From positions 62,001 through 126,000 of the forward strand of contig VZSF01001401.1 of assembly GCA_013398295.1 (NCBI GenBank): a DNA stretch of 64,000 nucleotides, given 5' to 3'. Positions 51,919 through 64,000 of the stretch are shown here, piece by piece. Both the position numbers and the translations under genes were made by a program. How positions within the stretch are numbered: the stretch's first letter is position 1; every line of letters begins with the position of its first letter. The notes under the pieces are model-generated. The model was not told where the DNA came from, ran no database searches, and saw only the letters and a list, made by a program, of their open reading frames with translations. The DNA comes from Chionis minor (Eukaryota > Chordata > Aves > Charadriiformes > Chionididae).

Positions 51919-54900
51919 GATAATCACGTGCAGCAGCGTAACATCAGACTTCAGAGACAGTTTGACGGATTGTCCTAGCAGCACATCCTCAATATTTTTC
52001 GTACTGGCTGGGCATGAGCTCCCTGGAACACCCAGGTCCCTCCAGCAGGAGCAGGCACAACTGGACACTTGCCTCCAGTGAGCTTCAGTAAGTCAGTGCA
52101 GCTCCTCCCTTCCACTTGCCCAAAGAGCAAAGCAGGAGGGAAACCCAACCCTGTCATCCTCATACAAGTACCTCCTTGGGTGGCTGGTACTTTAGAGCAC
52201 CTGGTGAGGCAGGTTAGAGGAGCATGAAACCACATTCACCACCCAGCTATTCCTAGACGGGGAACAATCTTATATGGATTCCTTTCCCTATGCTGTGCAG
52301 GAGCAAAGCAAAGCAAAGCTTGAGCATACAGTCACAGGAGGCAACAGTGGAGGGTGTGGAAGACTTCACTGTGGTCCATTGGTTTTAGAACTTCCGTGTT
52401 CCCTGTTAAAACCTGACAAACAGAGCTGGGGTGGGATATTCAATCCTTTCCTCCAGAAACAATCCAGGAAAACGGGCCTCTCTCCACCAAATATTTTGGA
52501 GTGGGATGCTGAAGTGAACCCTGACCACGGAGCATCAGCCATCTCTGGGGCAGTCATCCATGGAAGTCCCCAACAACAGAGCTGGGGATGAGAACAGGCT
52601 GCTCAAGAAGCCCTGTAATTGCACGCTAGCAAAATTGTAAGTCAGCAGCTCTGTCATTAAACTGTAACGATATTACCACGATGCAGAAAGCTTCATTCAC
52701 AGATGGAGTTAAATACTATGTTGCCAAACTGTGTTCATGTTGGCAAATAAATGAGTTCTAGTTCAAATTAAACTTCCCTTAATCGTAACGCAATATTACC
52801 ACATGGTTAATTAGAGGCTTTTTTTAATTAAAAAAAAAAGTTATTTAATGGACAAGATAGTAGGCTTTTAGAAGTTATCTATATGCAGCTAGCTATTTAT
52901 TATATAGCTCTGATCTCCCATCCATATAAATTGCTGCTGCAGTTGCTACACACTTCAAAAAGCTTTTAACTCAAGTTCTTTAGATCAACACAAAGAAATC
53001 AACTTTGACAAGATCCTTCACAATTTTCTTAGGTTAAAAAAGTCCCATATACAAGATGCATAAAGCTTTTTTCTTTTTTCTTTTCTTTTTTTTTTTTTTA
53101 AACAAACATAAATCACACTTTGTCAAAAACGGATTCAAAATCTAGAAGATGAAAGGAGAAGGATGCTACAGAAAAACTCAAAACAACAAAAAAGCATGTT
53201 CCATAAAGGAGGGGCTCACCAAAGAACATTTATTTAAAGCAAACACTATAATTGTAACTATATTGTTCAACTGGTGAGCTCAGAATCATCTTTCACTTCA
53301 GCGAACTCCTAAAGCACTAACTCATTTTCTTCCAAAGAGTACGCTTCTGGATTTGGGGTTTTGCAGGGGGGGTTGGATTTTCATGCTTTGAGCTTTTAAG
53401 GAGCAGGTGTTTGTTTTATTATTTAAATAACTGCTTGTTTGCTTTTGAAACATTTGAAATCTTGCTATTGAGACATGTGAATGTGTTTCTCTGGACCGAT
53501 ATAGGTAATTACACTTGACTTTGCATAAGGAACTTCTGAGAAGGTTCTCAGTTTTTTCATGAAAGTGGATCCAGATAATTGAAAAAAATTAAATACAATT
53601 CAACCAGCATTTTAAAATGTTGGTTCAATTATATATATTTACAGATTTTCACGGCAGCAAAAAAGTTTGTTCGCTACTCAAAAGAAGTATCGATATTTCT
53701 CCTCATTAAAAAGAAAATATCCTAAGAACAAAAACTGACACCCTCAAAATACTCCAGCTATGAAAAAGCCCAATTCAAATCTACAGACAGAACAGAAATG
53801 TTTTTGATTCCTTAGTAAAAGATAATCTCTTTATGAAATTACTACAATGAAGATGCTAAATGTATCTATTAAAAATTGAATTAAATAATTTTAAGATCCC
53901 ATTTATTATTAAGATCTGATTTAATTATATAACATTGAGACCATGACACATGTAGCTCAAAACGCTGATGGGACATAATTAAAAAACAAGAAGCGTAGGA
54001 CCCATTATAACAATTTGAGCCATAAGAAATAGTAAAAAATAGCCAAACCATATACATAACAAAATCTCAACCATCATCTAGCCAAATAAGGCATCAACTT
54101 TATTTTCACTACATCATAGCAAAATGCAGGCTCTAGAAAATTGCTATCTGGAGGAGGGAAGACTGATTAATAACATTCATTCATGCTGCTGACAACTGAA
54201 CTTGTAATTCGAAGCAGTGTCACTTTAAGAATACGGAAATTTTAAAAAAAAAATTAAATAATATATCAAGATTTGGTCCAAGTACCTGAAATATGTTATG
54301 AATCTGACTATAACTCAAATGTATTCTTGGGGCCCCTTAAGTCACTTCAAATTAAATGGTGGACTTTTAAACCTTAGTAGAACTTCAAGTAGCTACATTT
54401 TGTACTATCTTGTCATAAAGCTGTAGCTCTGGAAAGATGCTTGCAGAAGACGAGCTGATATTGAAATACTATTATTGTTCATTTCTTAAAGAGCATAGGG
54501 ATTAACACCTGTTAATTGTATCACTAAGCAGCACTAAAACAATGACAGGATTAACTAATCTTCAAGACGATGTACCAAAGTCTTAATGTAAAACTGCAGC
54601 AGAATTACAGTTGGCAAATCCCGAAGAGCAGGTTTAATAGTTGTGTGGTTCAGGCTGGGCTCTCTCCTCTTCCATTCCCCGTGCCAGCCAGCCCCAGCGC
54701 AGCTCCGGCGCCAGCCAAGCGCCTCCGCAAGGGCAGCCAGGGAGGGCAGAGAGGAAGATGAAACCTTCAGGGACTGTGAGTGACCTACACGGTCTCCCAG
54801 CCTACGAACTATGAAACTAATGGAAAGTAATTTAGCTAAGGCTGAACATTGCTCCTCCACACTTTTAAGGACAAACCCCTTTTTAAGGACTAGTTCCAAG

Positions 54901-55376
54901 GGCAACGGACAACAAAGACATTTCCAGAAGTGTGTTCTCATTACTGCTGTGCTTCCAGCCAGCCAGGAAAGTCACTGGCTGACCTTGAGCCAACAGAGAG
55001 GAGAAAGTCTTGTAAGGGAAAAACCATCTTAGCAAAACAATCCAGAGGAAGCTCTCCCCGTTTCCTTTACAGTCTGTCCCTCCAGGCCTCTTCTGCAAAA
55101 GTAAAGTTCTGCCCTAAATAAGGAAATTGTCCTGAAATTGGTTAAATGAGCAATTAGGTTCTCTCTAGAAAGTAGTTCTCAATGTACAAGTTAACTACAA
55201 TTCTTTAACAGCAATTCACCACACAGGCTTTCTTACAGCAGAGCAAAAAAGAACTTACTAAAACTATTAAGTGCCACAGTGAACCTACCCTGAAATAAGA
55301 TTAATTTTAGTAATATGAAAGAAAACCTTCTTTTTAGATTAGTATCTGTTACTTTATGCATTATTTCTTATTTATC
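51919..55376. other. Upstream intergenic DNA, AT-rich, no gene seen
   Basis: The stretch from about 52600 to 54500 is strongly AT-rich, with runs of A or T and a T/C-rich tract at 53066-53099. A slightly GC-richer patch at 54640-54780 yields opposing frames (54555-54941 minus, 128 codons; 54570-54761 plus) that look like chance. No transposon ends or coding exons were recognised. Confidence 0.5.
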
Positions 55377-55502
55377 AAAAAATGATATTTACATGAATTT
55401 TCACACATTTATCACACAACCATACATCCATCGGTAGAGCATTTAATCTGGATGTGTGGTTGTGTGATAAATGTGTGAAAATTCATGTAAATATCATTTT
55501 TT
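55377..55502. repeat. Near-perfect 54-bp inverted repeat with 18-base loop (long hairpin)
   Basis: The left arm 55377-55430 and right arm 55449-55502 are reverse complements over 54 bp with one mismatch. They are separated by the 18-base spacer 55431-55448 (TCGGTAGAGCATTTAATC). The mismatch pairs T55423 with G55456, a G-U wobble in plus-strand RNA but an A-C mismatch in minus-strand RNA. Pairing stops abruptly outside the arms (C55376 against C55503). It codes for no protein. No target-site duplication is obvious. It could be a foldback/MITE-like element, a template-switch product, a hairpin RNA source or an assembly artefact. The structure is certain from sequence, its role is unknown. Confidence 0.97.
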
Positions 55503-57612
55503 CTCAAGTTTCTCCTGTGAAATTTTCAAGTGTTGGTGAAAGTTTTCAGAACTATTACTGTCCGGCCAGGTATTTTTAAAACTATTTCCTTAATTACACC
55601 CGGACTTGTTTCATAAGTAGGCTCACTTTGAAACGAGTGGCTATGAATATGAGGAACATTTGTTTGCACAAGTATTGTTCTTTAAAGATTATTTAATGAA
55701 AGCTCTGCTATGCAGAAAACAGAAGTTAATCATAACTCACTGCACATGGGGAAACCGACAGCCATTGAATAAACAGAATCTACATTAAAGCACGTCATTG
55801 AGATTAAAATCTTGCAGGGAGCAACCTTTCCACATTAACAGGTTTTCAGATTGTCCTGATTCAGAGGCGTTAACGAGTATGTTTACAAAATGAGATCATC
55901 AAAAGCTCTGAAAGTCTGAAGAAGCATAACTGCCCAGCTGTGGTTGAAAGTCAAAGCCCACAATGTTTGAGCGCGGTCAAAATCCGGGACAGTCAGCACT
56001 CCCGTCCTTTCCCCAAGTGCCCGCTCGCCCATGGAAGACAGCACGTGATAGGCAGCGGTGGGAATGTACAGTGTGTGGCGTGATCTGTATGTCCCTCCAT
56101 AGCCATAGACACCCACTAGACACAAAGTGGGACAGTCCCAGTGCTTGCTTCAGCCCTTGAACCTCCTCTCCTCACAACACCATACGGAGACACTCATGGG
56201 GTCATCTCCTATGTGGACATGGGCAGAGTCCTCTAGAGAGCAATTAGTTATATCACCTGCTGGGGGTACCTATGTCTTACTTTTAACTATATAGGAATCC
56301 TCCGAGCATCCATTAGGAGGCTAAACAGCAGCTCTGTACAACAGCATGAATACGCTGTAATTTCACCCTCAACCTATGGAACACTCGTTTCTCCAAAGAA
56401 ATCAGGAAGTGGCCCAAAATGCACCAACTGCTTTGCAGATACTAAGGAAGTGAAATCCATAAGCCAGAGAGCTTTTTGCTTTAGCAACCCTTAATGCTTT
56501 TCACAGACACCGATTAAACTCAAATACTCAAAAATAGAACTGTTTCCTGAGAGGCTGAAAAGACTGAAGTCACTACATGAAAGCTTTCAAGTACTTACAT
56601 AGTCTCCCAAAATATGGTAAAATCATCCTGCTACTGTATTACATGACATTGCACAACTGAGAAAAACATGTCAAATGGCGGTAATCCACACTTAACTATT
56701 TGGGAAGTTCTTGTCCGAATTGCTTCCAGTTTGAGATTATTTATACATGATCAGGAATTTGATTTCCTTTTTACGTCTTCCTAGTTAAAAAAAAAGTTAC
56801 ATTTTTTATTTTCAAACCATGGCTACAGCAGCCACAAAGCTGTCGCATTATATTTTTAAATTAACCACTAATAAGAACAGAAACTTGTTAATCAAAAGAT
56901 CATTATGATGGTCATGAAATACCTTGAAGTTTCAAAAAAGCAAGCAAAAAGAAAACAAACTACATGAACATGGTGCTCTTTAGCTAACATTTTTGTATTT
57001 CATTCTTGTAAAAATGTCCAAATATAAATATATAAAGCAGCCAAGAAAGAGATATTGGTCTCTAGCATAACTTGGTGGTAAGTGGACATCTATGGTAAAT
57101 ACTCTTGTTTACAAACATGTTTTCCCCGATTTTCTGCATTTGTTTCACCCCATTTGCACTACCAGCTGAACAAATACCTTATTTGCATCAAAGTAAATGA
57201 CACAACTCTGTCCCGGTTCTTTACACAGATGATGATCTTTATCACCTCTTATCACTTCACCATTAATTCTTAAAACTGCAAATTAGACTGCAGCAATCAT
57301 TGTACTGTCAAGATAACAAATGGCAACGTCTGCCCTTATCTTCGCGCACGGGATCAGTGGAAGGACTAGCCATCTGCCCACCTCTTCAAACAATAAAGTA
57401 TACGGAGACATATTATTCTTCACCACAAGTAATTCAGCATTAAAAAAAAAAGTTTTGATCTCATTTTTGAAAAGTTCAGAACCGCATCTTACTATAGTCA
57501 AGGATTCTTTCAATAGCAAAAACTATTTCAATTATGCAGTAACATGGAACCTGGAGAAAAGCCAAAATTTGGAGAAAGTAGGTTTTAAAGGATTCGATTC
57601 CTCCCCTCCCCC

Positions 57613-57704
57613 GTTTGTTATTGTTGGGCTTCTTGGGGGTTTTTTGGGTTGTTTTTTGGGGTTTTTTTTTTGTTTTTTGTTTTTTTGGGGGGGGAGGGGG
57701 AGTG
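57613..57704. repeat. T/G-rich low-complexity tract
   Basis: The plus strand is made almost only of T and G runs for about 90 bp, ending in G8-A-G5. It resembles the complement of the A/C-rich tracts elsewhere in the window, though longer. The frame through it (Gly/Phe-rich) is not a gene. Confidence 0.9.
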
Positions 57705-57767
57705 TGTTAATGAAGTAACATTACTGCCAAAAATACAACAAAAAGTTTTTGCTTATCCACTACCACT

Positions 57768-57792
57768 GGGGGGGAGGGGAGGGCAGGCAGGG
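57768..57792 (+). other. G-quadruplex-type motif
   Basis: G7-A-G4-A-G3 is followed by CAGGCA and another GGG. This satisfies the usual four runs of three or more G with loops of at most seven bases. With the G-rich end of the tract at 57687-57701 it makes a small strand-asymmetric G cluster in AT-rich DNA. Folding is a prediction from the motif only. Confidence 0.7.
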
Positions 57793-60700
57793 ATGGATGG
57801 GACACTGCCTGGCCTACAGTTTAACAGACTTTGCCAAAATTATGCCCCCGGTTATTTCCGATTCCTCTTTCAGCAAGTCAGATTAATACAATCATGCAAC
57901 ACGTATTGTATTTGAATCCCTTACTCCTAAGTGTATAGTTATGGCATATCACCTCTGCAGAAGAGCTGTAGCTCTGTTGGGCGTTTGGTTCATATGTTAC
58001 CATTCCACTTGTGACAACGGGACATCCTTTTAAATTCCTTTAACTGTTCACTACACTTAGAAAAACAGATAGCTAATGTTAATGATAAGACTCTACCGCA
58101 TAAGCAGTACTCTCTACTATGGTTTTATCTGGGAGACAAGGTGGGGGGTAAAACTTCTGAAACAAGTTTAGGAATTTGCATCCAAAATCTGCTTAATTTG
58201 ACACAGCATCTCAAATCTGGGTTTCTTTTTTTTTTTTTTTTTTAACTACAAAAAGAGTTTTCATACTTATTTATTTTAGGAGGAGCACTCAATTTACTTA
58301 GAACAAAGACATCTGTGTTGCTGTGCTTCTAAAACAAAGCTTGACTTATAAAATGTGATTAAAATTTCTAAGTGCTAAGCTACCCTTTGACTTTAAACTC
58401 TTTCGTGCTTTTTTTAAGATATTCTGTCACAAAGACTAGATTGTTACAACGTTTTCTTTTGAAACCCTCTTATGTGGAAAGCACCATGGAGATCGTTTTT
58501 CAGAGAGATGACAAGAAGTGAAATTGTAAAAGAAAGACGGGGCTTTAACAAAAAAAGCAAAACATATCAAAATGATTGGGTTTGGAGGTTTTGGGAGGTT
58601 TCTGTAGGTTTTCTTTCATTTTGGTTTTGTATCAGCTCAATGAAAATGGAAGTCGGTCTCAGCAAGTCTACAGTTTCATCTCAAATCCACTTCAACTGTA
58701 GTAATCACACAGATATCTACATCTAGACCAGTTTAAGACCATGCAGTATTATTTGGGGGCAGACCATTATCAAGCTTCACGTGCATGGTGAAGGCCAAAT
58801 CCCAAACACTTGAGCAGCAGTGTGAACTAAAATGCACACAAACAGGATTATCATCTCAGAAAAAAAAACTAAAAACCCCCCTGTAATTCTGAAGTGGCCT
58901 CCAAATATTCCCAATTGTAATTGCCTGGAAGTGATACTGTTCTGCCACAGTATTTGTAGTGCAACGCTGAAGAAATTCAGAGTTATCAGGTTTGGGTTTG
59001 GCTTTTCCCTCTCCCCCGGCTCCTCTCCTTTCTGTCTTTGCATGTGAAAGACTTTCTATGCTGGAGAAAGCTTCAGTGCCTGAATGCAGGTACTTATGGT
59101 ACAGGTCAAAATAAGACCACGTACATAGGTTAGTCCTTTTTGACTAACAAGATCACAGAAGCAATTATTAATTCTCACATTTAGGCTTTCACTTTCCCTG
59201 GAAGACAAGACTGAGGACAATCAATATAATTTTAAACCAGAAAATAAGTTTGCCATGTATTGCTCAGGCTAGTCCTGTTCTACAATGGTCGTTTCTGCTT
59301 TTATACTTGAGTATATTCCATCCATACAGATTTCCCACCTCGTATCCACACAGTGCCAGGCAATGTTTCCTGCCTCCTCCACTCATTGTTGGAAATCAGT
59401 TTTTGTATCAGTAAATTGCTGTAATCAAAGATCCCCCTATACATCCCAGGAATGCTATATAACTGGGAAAAAACCAACCCCCCAAAACCCCACTAAATGT
59501 TTTGCATGCTGCTGTCCCTTCTCCTGGATTCTGTCTCACTTACCCCAAATCCTACTCTCTTGATGGCTGTGTAAATCGACCATATTCCAGCACTGGCTTT
59601 GCAGAAAGCATCTCGGATGTGTGAAGCTGCTAAGTTTTTTCCGTCCCATACAGTACAAAATACGTCAGCGAGAAAGTATAGCAGTGCAAGTTTTAACTCA
59701 TATGCTCTAGACAGATTTGACCTTGGTAAAATATTTGCAGTCAGCTGTGCTCAGCATCCTCTGTTCCCCCTCTTCCCATCCTAAAACCGAAATAAACATA
59801 CCAACGTACTCCTACCAAAACCGTCCTACGTGTCAGAGCAGCCCAATTCGAGTACCTTACTGCTGTTCTGTTCAAGCCTGGATTTTCGTCTGCAAAAATA
59901 CTCTAAGAATGGGAAAATTCTCCCATCAACTTATCTCAGAATCAGCAAGCCCCACTTCTCCCCTTCCCCTTCTTCTGAGGGAGGTGGTTCGATACAAGCC
60001 CCACCCTGGCAGCCAGACAATAAAGCTGCAAATAACTTATTCTGATCAAAGCCCCATCTGCTTGGCAGCAGCGATTCAACTGCACTTGTGGTTTTTGTAT
60101 GGCTGCAGCTTCTGAATTGAATGATCCTTTCATTTAGATGGAAGTTTAAACAAAATATGGTAATTAACATCAACCACTGTGGCTTTCATGGCTACTGTCT
60201 ACAAAGACATCTCTAATAAAAGGACTTTTCTGCTTTCCCATCTAATTACACAACACGGTTGAACAATACAATTTACATTTAAATCAGGCAGCTCTTTTTC
60301 TTTAAGTCAGTTAACAGACTTCCTGCCTTATACTACCTACCGGATGGCAGAGTCTACCATTAAAAAGAAGAATCCCACCTCAAAACCACCTCACTGAATT
60401 CCTTTTGGCTGAACTTGGTAGCATTTAGCACTAATCTTGCGAGTATAAAACTATCTACCTACCTTTTGAAAGGAAAGCGGGATTCAGCTTTATACCACAG
60501 TAGGGTGAAAAAAAAAATCAGACATTATGTAGCATTGCAGTTTTATGACATAATAAAAGATGCCAGTGTGCAATGATGAATGTTTTTAATGAGACATCCA
60601 CAATGCTGTAGTCAATAAAAATCTTTATAGGCACCGTCCTCAGCGATATATAAATGAGATGAAAATTAGTTTATTTTAACCACTACCAGTTTTTGTTTAG

Positions 60701-61761
60701 GTACTAGAATCCCTCATTACAATAAAATCAATAGTGGAAAATTCAATCTTACAAAAAAAAAAAAAAGAGTATTTTTGGTAAATGACACTTTCCAGACACA
60801 CAATGGCATCCTGGGCGGGACATACCTGACCTTAGCGGGAAGCCAGTGTGGGCCCGACCAGCACTTGGGTTGAATAGGAAATCCCTGGGGGTAACAGCAG
60901 GTGCTGTAGAAAAAAGCCAGTGGCTCAGTGTCAAACACTTAGTAAACATTAGCCCACAAAAACTGATTGAATGGAAAGACTTAATCTGGCCCCATCATTG
61001 CTGATGAGCTGACAGGCAGGAATAAAATACTGTTTTAAAGCCTCTGGCTGGGGCAGGGATTTGGACACCTGAATTCCCTTAGGCTGCTCTGACAACTCCA
61101 ATCTAAAGATTTATCCTAAAGACTTTTCTTACCACCTTCTATCTGCCAAGTGAAACAAAAAGGGCAGGCAGACGAAATATATCTGAGGGAGCTACATATT
61201 TTAGTAGTATGAGTTATAATTTGAGGGAACAGTTTTACTGTGTATATAATAAGTCTGACATGTTTGTGAAAGTCATTTTTAGAAATGTAATTGGAAGGGA
61301 AAGCTCCAGACGGGTAAGCGGCATCCTCCATTAGTTCCAAAACAATGAGAGTAACACAAGGCACCAAAAGAGGAAAGCTTTCTATTTAAATAATATCATC
61401 TACGGTATGCTCCCCAAATAGCTAAATCCCGAACAGATTGGGAACTGGAATACAGACAGACAGCATTCCTCACTTACATCCTGTTAGAGAGCTGAACAGT
61501 AAAACAGAGCAAGTTAAAATAGAAACTCTGTGTTAAATCCAACTCGACAGCCCCAGCTTTTAATAACCGTTCCAAGGAAGCGGTCTCCCACCCAAACACC
61601 TTGGGCAGCCCAACTTGGAAGCCCCTCTTACAGCAGAACAGCTACTCTCAGCAGGCAATTATTTCCTCCTCTTCTCAGCCTGAGCTCTTATTGCCCCCAC
61701 CCCGTCCCGAGAGCAGGAGGCTCCTTCTCCAGCTTTGTTACCCAGGAAGATGGTGTGTGGA

Positions 61762-61860
61762 CTTTTCTCACCATGTACCAATAATAAGCAACTCATGTAC
61801 CAATCCACCTAACCTAGAAATAAAACACACTGAAACACAAGAAGGGGAAAAGGGAAAAAG
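61762..61860. repeat. Direct repeat copy 1 (40 bp identical core)
   Basis: The core 61785-61824 is identical over 40 bp to 63210-63249. Similarity continues on both sides: CTTTTCTCACC on the left, and TGAAACACAAG then a purine-rich GGAAAAGGGAAA on the right. Each copy therefore spans roughly 85-100 bp. It is not CR1 and not either LTR described here. It may be an end of an uncharacterised dispersed repeat or a local duplication. Confidence 0.85.
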
Positions 61861-63188
61861 GGGGAAAAAAGAGGGGGAAGCGGGGGAAGCATATTGGCAG
61901 TTTTGGAGAGAAGTGGCAAAAAGAACAGGAACTGAAAAGGCTACTTGTCAGGAAACTGCTTGAGAGACATTCAGCTGTCCCCTAAGCAAGGACAGCTTAC
62001 AGCAGTCTTAAAACCCGCAGCAGACAAAAATAGGAATTCTCACCATAAATTACTGCCGTCTTCAGAATTATTTTGCCTGTGCATTCTTGATAATATATCA
62101 AGGTACATTTAGAAATAGTCAATACAAGATTCATGAATGATTAATAAGCTTCCATATTATGTGATACTGATGGTTATCTCCACGTTAGGGGAAAACATTT
62201 TACGCAAGATAGAATATGACATCCAATACTCATAAGGCTCTGAAACAGCAGAGGCTTTTCAATTCCCCTTTAAACATCTGTGAGAATTCTGCAATTTCTT
62301 TGTGTCTATTTCCCTCACTTAAAAATGCTCTTACATGGCACCTTTGTGTTTGACAGGAAGAAGCTAGAAGTTTGTGTCTGGGTATAGTTTCCAAAGGTAT
62401 CTTACAAAGTTATCATCTCGTTTACCTTGTGATGCAAATATACCTTTGAATTAAAAAAAAAAAAACAAATCCAAAACAACCAACATTAAAAATAAATCTT
62501 CTAAGGCTGTATTTCTTAGCAGGAATGCTGCCAAATATTGTGCCTTTAATTGTTACAAGTAGAAAACTGTATTAACTTGAAAACTGTGTGTCATGTGCAC
62601 ATTACCGATAAATGACCTTCTGCACAGAGGAAAGTATTTGCTAGTTGTGCAGCTACTGTTATGCCAGGATACACCACAGGGGATTTCATTAAGATACAGC
62701 AATTTTGTTTGGAATTTAACTTGAACCTTTCAGCAAAGAGTATTTGCTAAATGGAAAATATCACTTCTAAGCAAAACTGAAATATTCCCCAAAAAAGAAG
62801 AACAGTGCTGTGGCTACAGCCACACAGGCTCAGAGCTCCGGCACAAGATTTCCGGAACCAAGCGAGCGTGCCAGCTGCTTAGCAACATCTCAGTTATCAG
62901 CTCTCAGTCTTTGCATCATCAGGAAAAAGAGTTTTTGATCTTTAGGAAAGGAGATTCTCAGGAAATCAAGTTTCTGCTGACAAGCAGCCAGGACGGATTT
63001 GTACCCACAATAGGCATACATACGTATTCCAAGATTCTTTCGAACAGAGGAAGCGTTACTTTACAATTAATTACTATTTTTGAAATGGTTTTCCTCCACC
63101 TTACATCAAGGTAACATCCTATCTGGTGCCAATCTCCTACTGACAGACCAATTATACCAGCCATTAATGCACTCCCACCTACAACCAT

Positions 63189-63288
63189 CTTTTCTCACCT
63201 GACACAGAGTAAGCAACTCATGTACCAATCCACCTAACCTAGAAATAAACCACGATGAAACACAAGCACGCAAAGGAAAAGGGAAAGG
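63189..63288. repeat. Direct repeat copy 2 (40 bp identical core)
   Basis: This is the second copy of the segment at 61762-61860, in the same orientation, with the identical core at 63210-63249, 1425 bp away. The left flank between CTTTTCTCACC and the core differs in sequence and length (10 against 12 bases). The right flank shares TGAAACACAAGC-like and GGAAAAGGGAAA blocks with a few changes. Differences outside the core show it is not a simple assembly duplication. Confidence 0.85.
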
Positions 63289-63460
63289 ATCCGATCACCT
63301 CCCATCTGTGAGGTGATTCAATAGAAATGATAGGCAACAGCTCTCAAGGGAAAGGACTGGACCTGCTCAGACCTGGATGAGAATTGCCCGCTTTTTGTAT
63401 TTATATAGATTATTCCATCCCTGCCTCCCGTTTGTTTCTCTCGTTGTATTTCATCTCAGA

Positions 63461-63522
63461 AAGTTAGACCAGATGACCTGCAGAAGTTCGTTCCAACATA
63501 AATTATTCCAGGATTTCATGAA
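63461..63522 (+). mobile_element. CR1 LINE 3' tail fragment
   Basis: About 60 bp resemble the last part of CR1: GTTAGACCAGATGACCTGCA, GTTCGTTCCAACATAAATTA, then TTCCAGGATTTCATGAA in place of the ATTCTATGATTCTATG repeat. No upstream CR1 sequence is recognisable, so it is a short and diverged relic on the plus strand. Confidence 0.75.
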
Positions 63523-64000
63523 CTTTTGTACTGCAGGTTCTCTGCGGAAAAAGCACTTTGTGCAGAGACCAAACCAAAAAAAAATTTTTGATTTCACACT
63601 ACAAAAATAATAATTCTGGGTATGGCTATGAATATGTAGAATTATTAGTGGAAATGTTAACAGTTCTCTCGCTATGTAGATACACAGATGAAAAGCCAGC
63701 TGTCACTTTCCATGCAGAAAAGCCCTCTCAGACTCAGTTTGCCTTTGTTTGCAGTAACATTCATATGGTTACAGTCCACCAGGCCTCCTCTGCTTGTTCT
63801 AACAACTGTATTAAGACTGGCAGGCCAAAATGGATTAGCACAGGTAGCAGGAGTAGGCAACGTTTCAATTTGATCAAGGGATAATAAATTTGTTTCTCGT
63901 AAAATGTCATTAAAAGACCTTACAGGAAGATCTATTATCTATCCTAAAACATAAACATGGCATTCAAAGCTCCACCCAACTCCAGCCAATACCATTACCA

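Larger units (their letters stand above)
55503..61761. other. Upstream intergenic DNA, no gene seen
   Basis: Apart from the T/G-rich tract and G-quadruplex motif (57613-57792) and a T18 run near 58229-58246, this is ordinary AT-rich DNA. Frames such as 57320-57718 (132 codons, its end translated from the T/G tract) and 59717-60115 (132 codons) have no family features. No exon of a neighbouring gene was recognised. Confidence 0.5.

Noticed and set aside
1..64000. CRISPR arrays, tRNA/rRNA genes or a prokaryotic defence-type system
   Set aside because: No regularly spaced repeats, no cloverleaf recognised and no operon-like gene packing. Composition, splice signals and CR1/LTR content are those of a bird nuclear genome.

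Overview
This window is nuclear DNA from a bird, judged from sequence alone. It is mostly AT-rich and non-coding. It carries 3' ends of CR1 LINEs, the main avian retrotransposon, and two LTRs of an avian endogenous-retrovirus type. The only recognisable protein-coding exon is vertebrate and ends in a canonical splice donor. A 102-base run of N at 39974-40075 and a single N at 26264 show that this is a draft assembly.

The one gene I can support is SPSB4 (SPRY domain-containing SOCS box protein 4), transcribed on the minus strand. Its main coding exon (15588-14888) encodes the N-terminus and the complete SPRY domain and stops in phase 1 at a GTAAGT donor. The exon for the C-terminal SOCS box was searched for in 1-14887 and not seen, so it probably lies left of the window. 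A CpG island at about 39.8-40.4 kb, interrupted by the assembly gap, is the likely SPSB4 promoter. A good minus-strand donor at 39692-39698 is a candidate end for the non-coding first exon. On this model 1-14887 is the last intron, 15589 to about 39697 is intron 1, and 40.4-64 kb is upstream intergenic DNA.

Repeats by position are: an A/T-C/G microsatellite (11.2 kb); a solo LTR with a perfect 5-bp target duplication (16766-17270); a CR1 (18959-19323); a related LTR in the opposite orientation (44210-44728); a CR1 with an internal deletion (51667-51918); a near-perfect 54-bp inverted repeat (55377-55502); a duplicated segment of about 85 bp, with 40 bp identical, in two copies 1425 bp apart (61785 and 63210); and a CR1 tail (63461-63522). 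Several A/C-rich tracts, one long T/G-rich tract and a G-quadruplex motif complete the picture.

The most unusual structure is the long hairpin at 55.4 kb. Its only mismatch is a G-U wobble if the plus strand is transcribed. No CRISPR array, prokaryotic operon, tRNA or rRNA gene was recognised. I found no convincing new multi-gene system. The other long open frames overlap each other, lack family features and look like chance.
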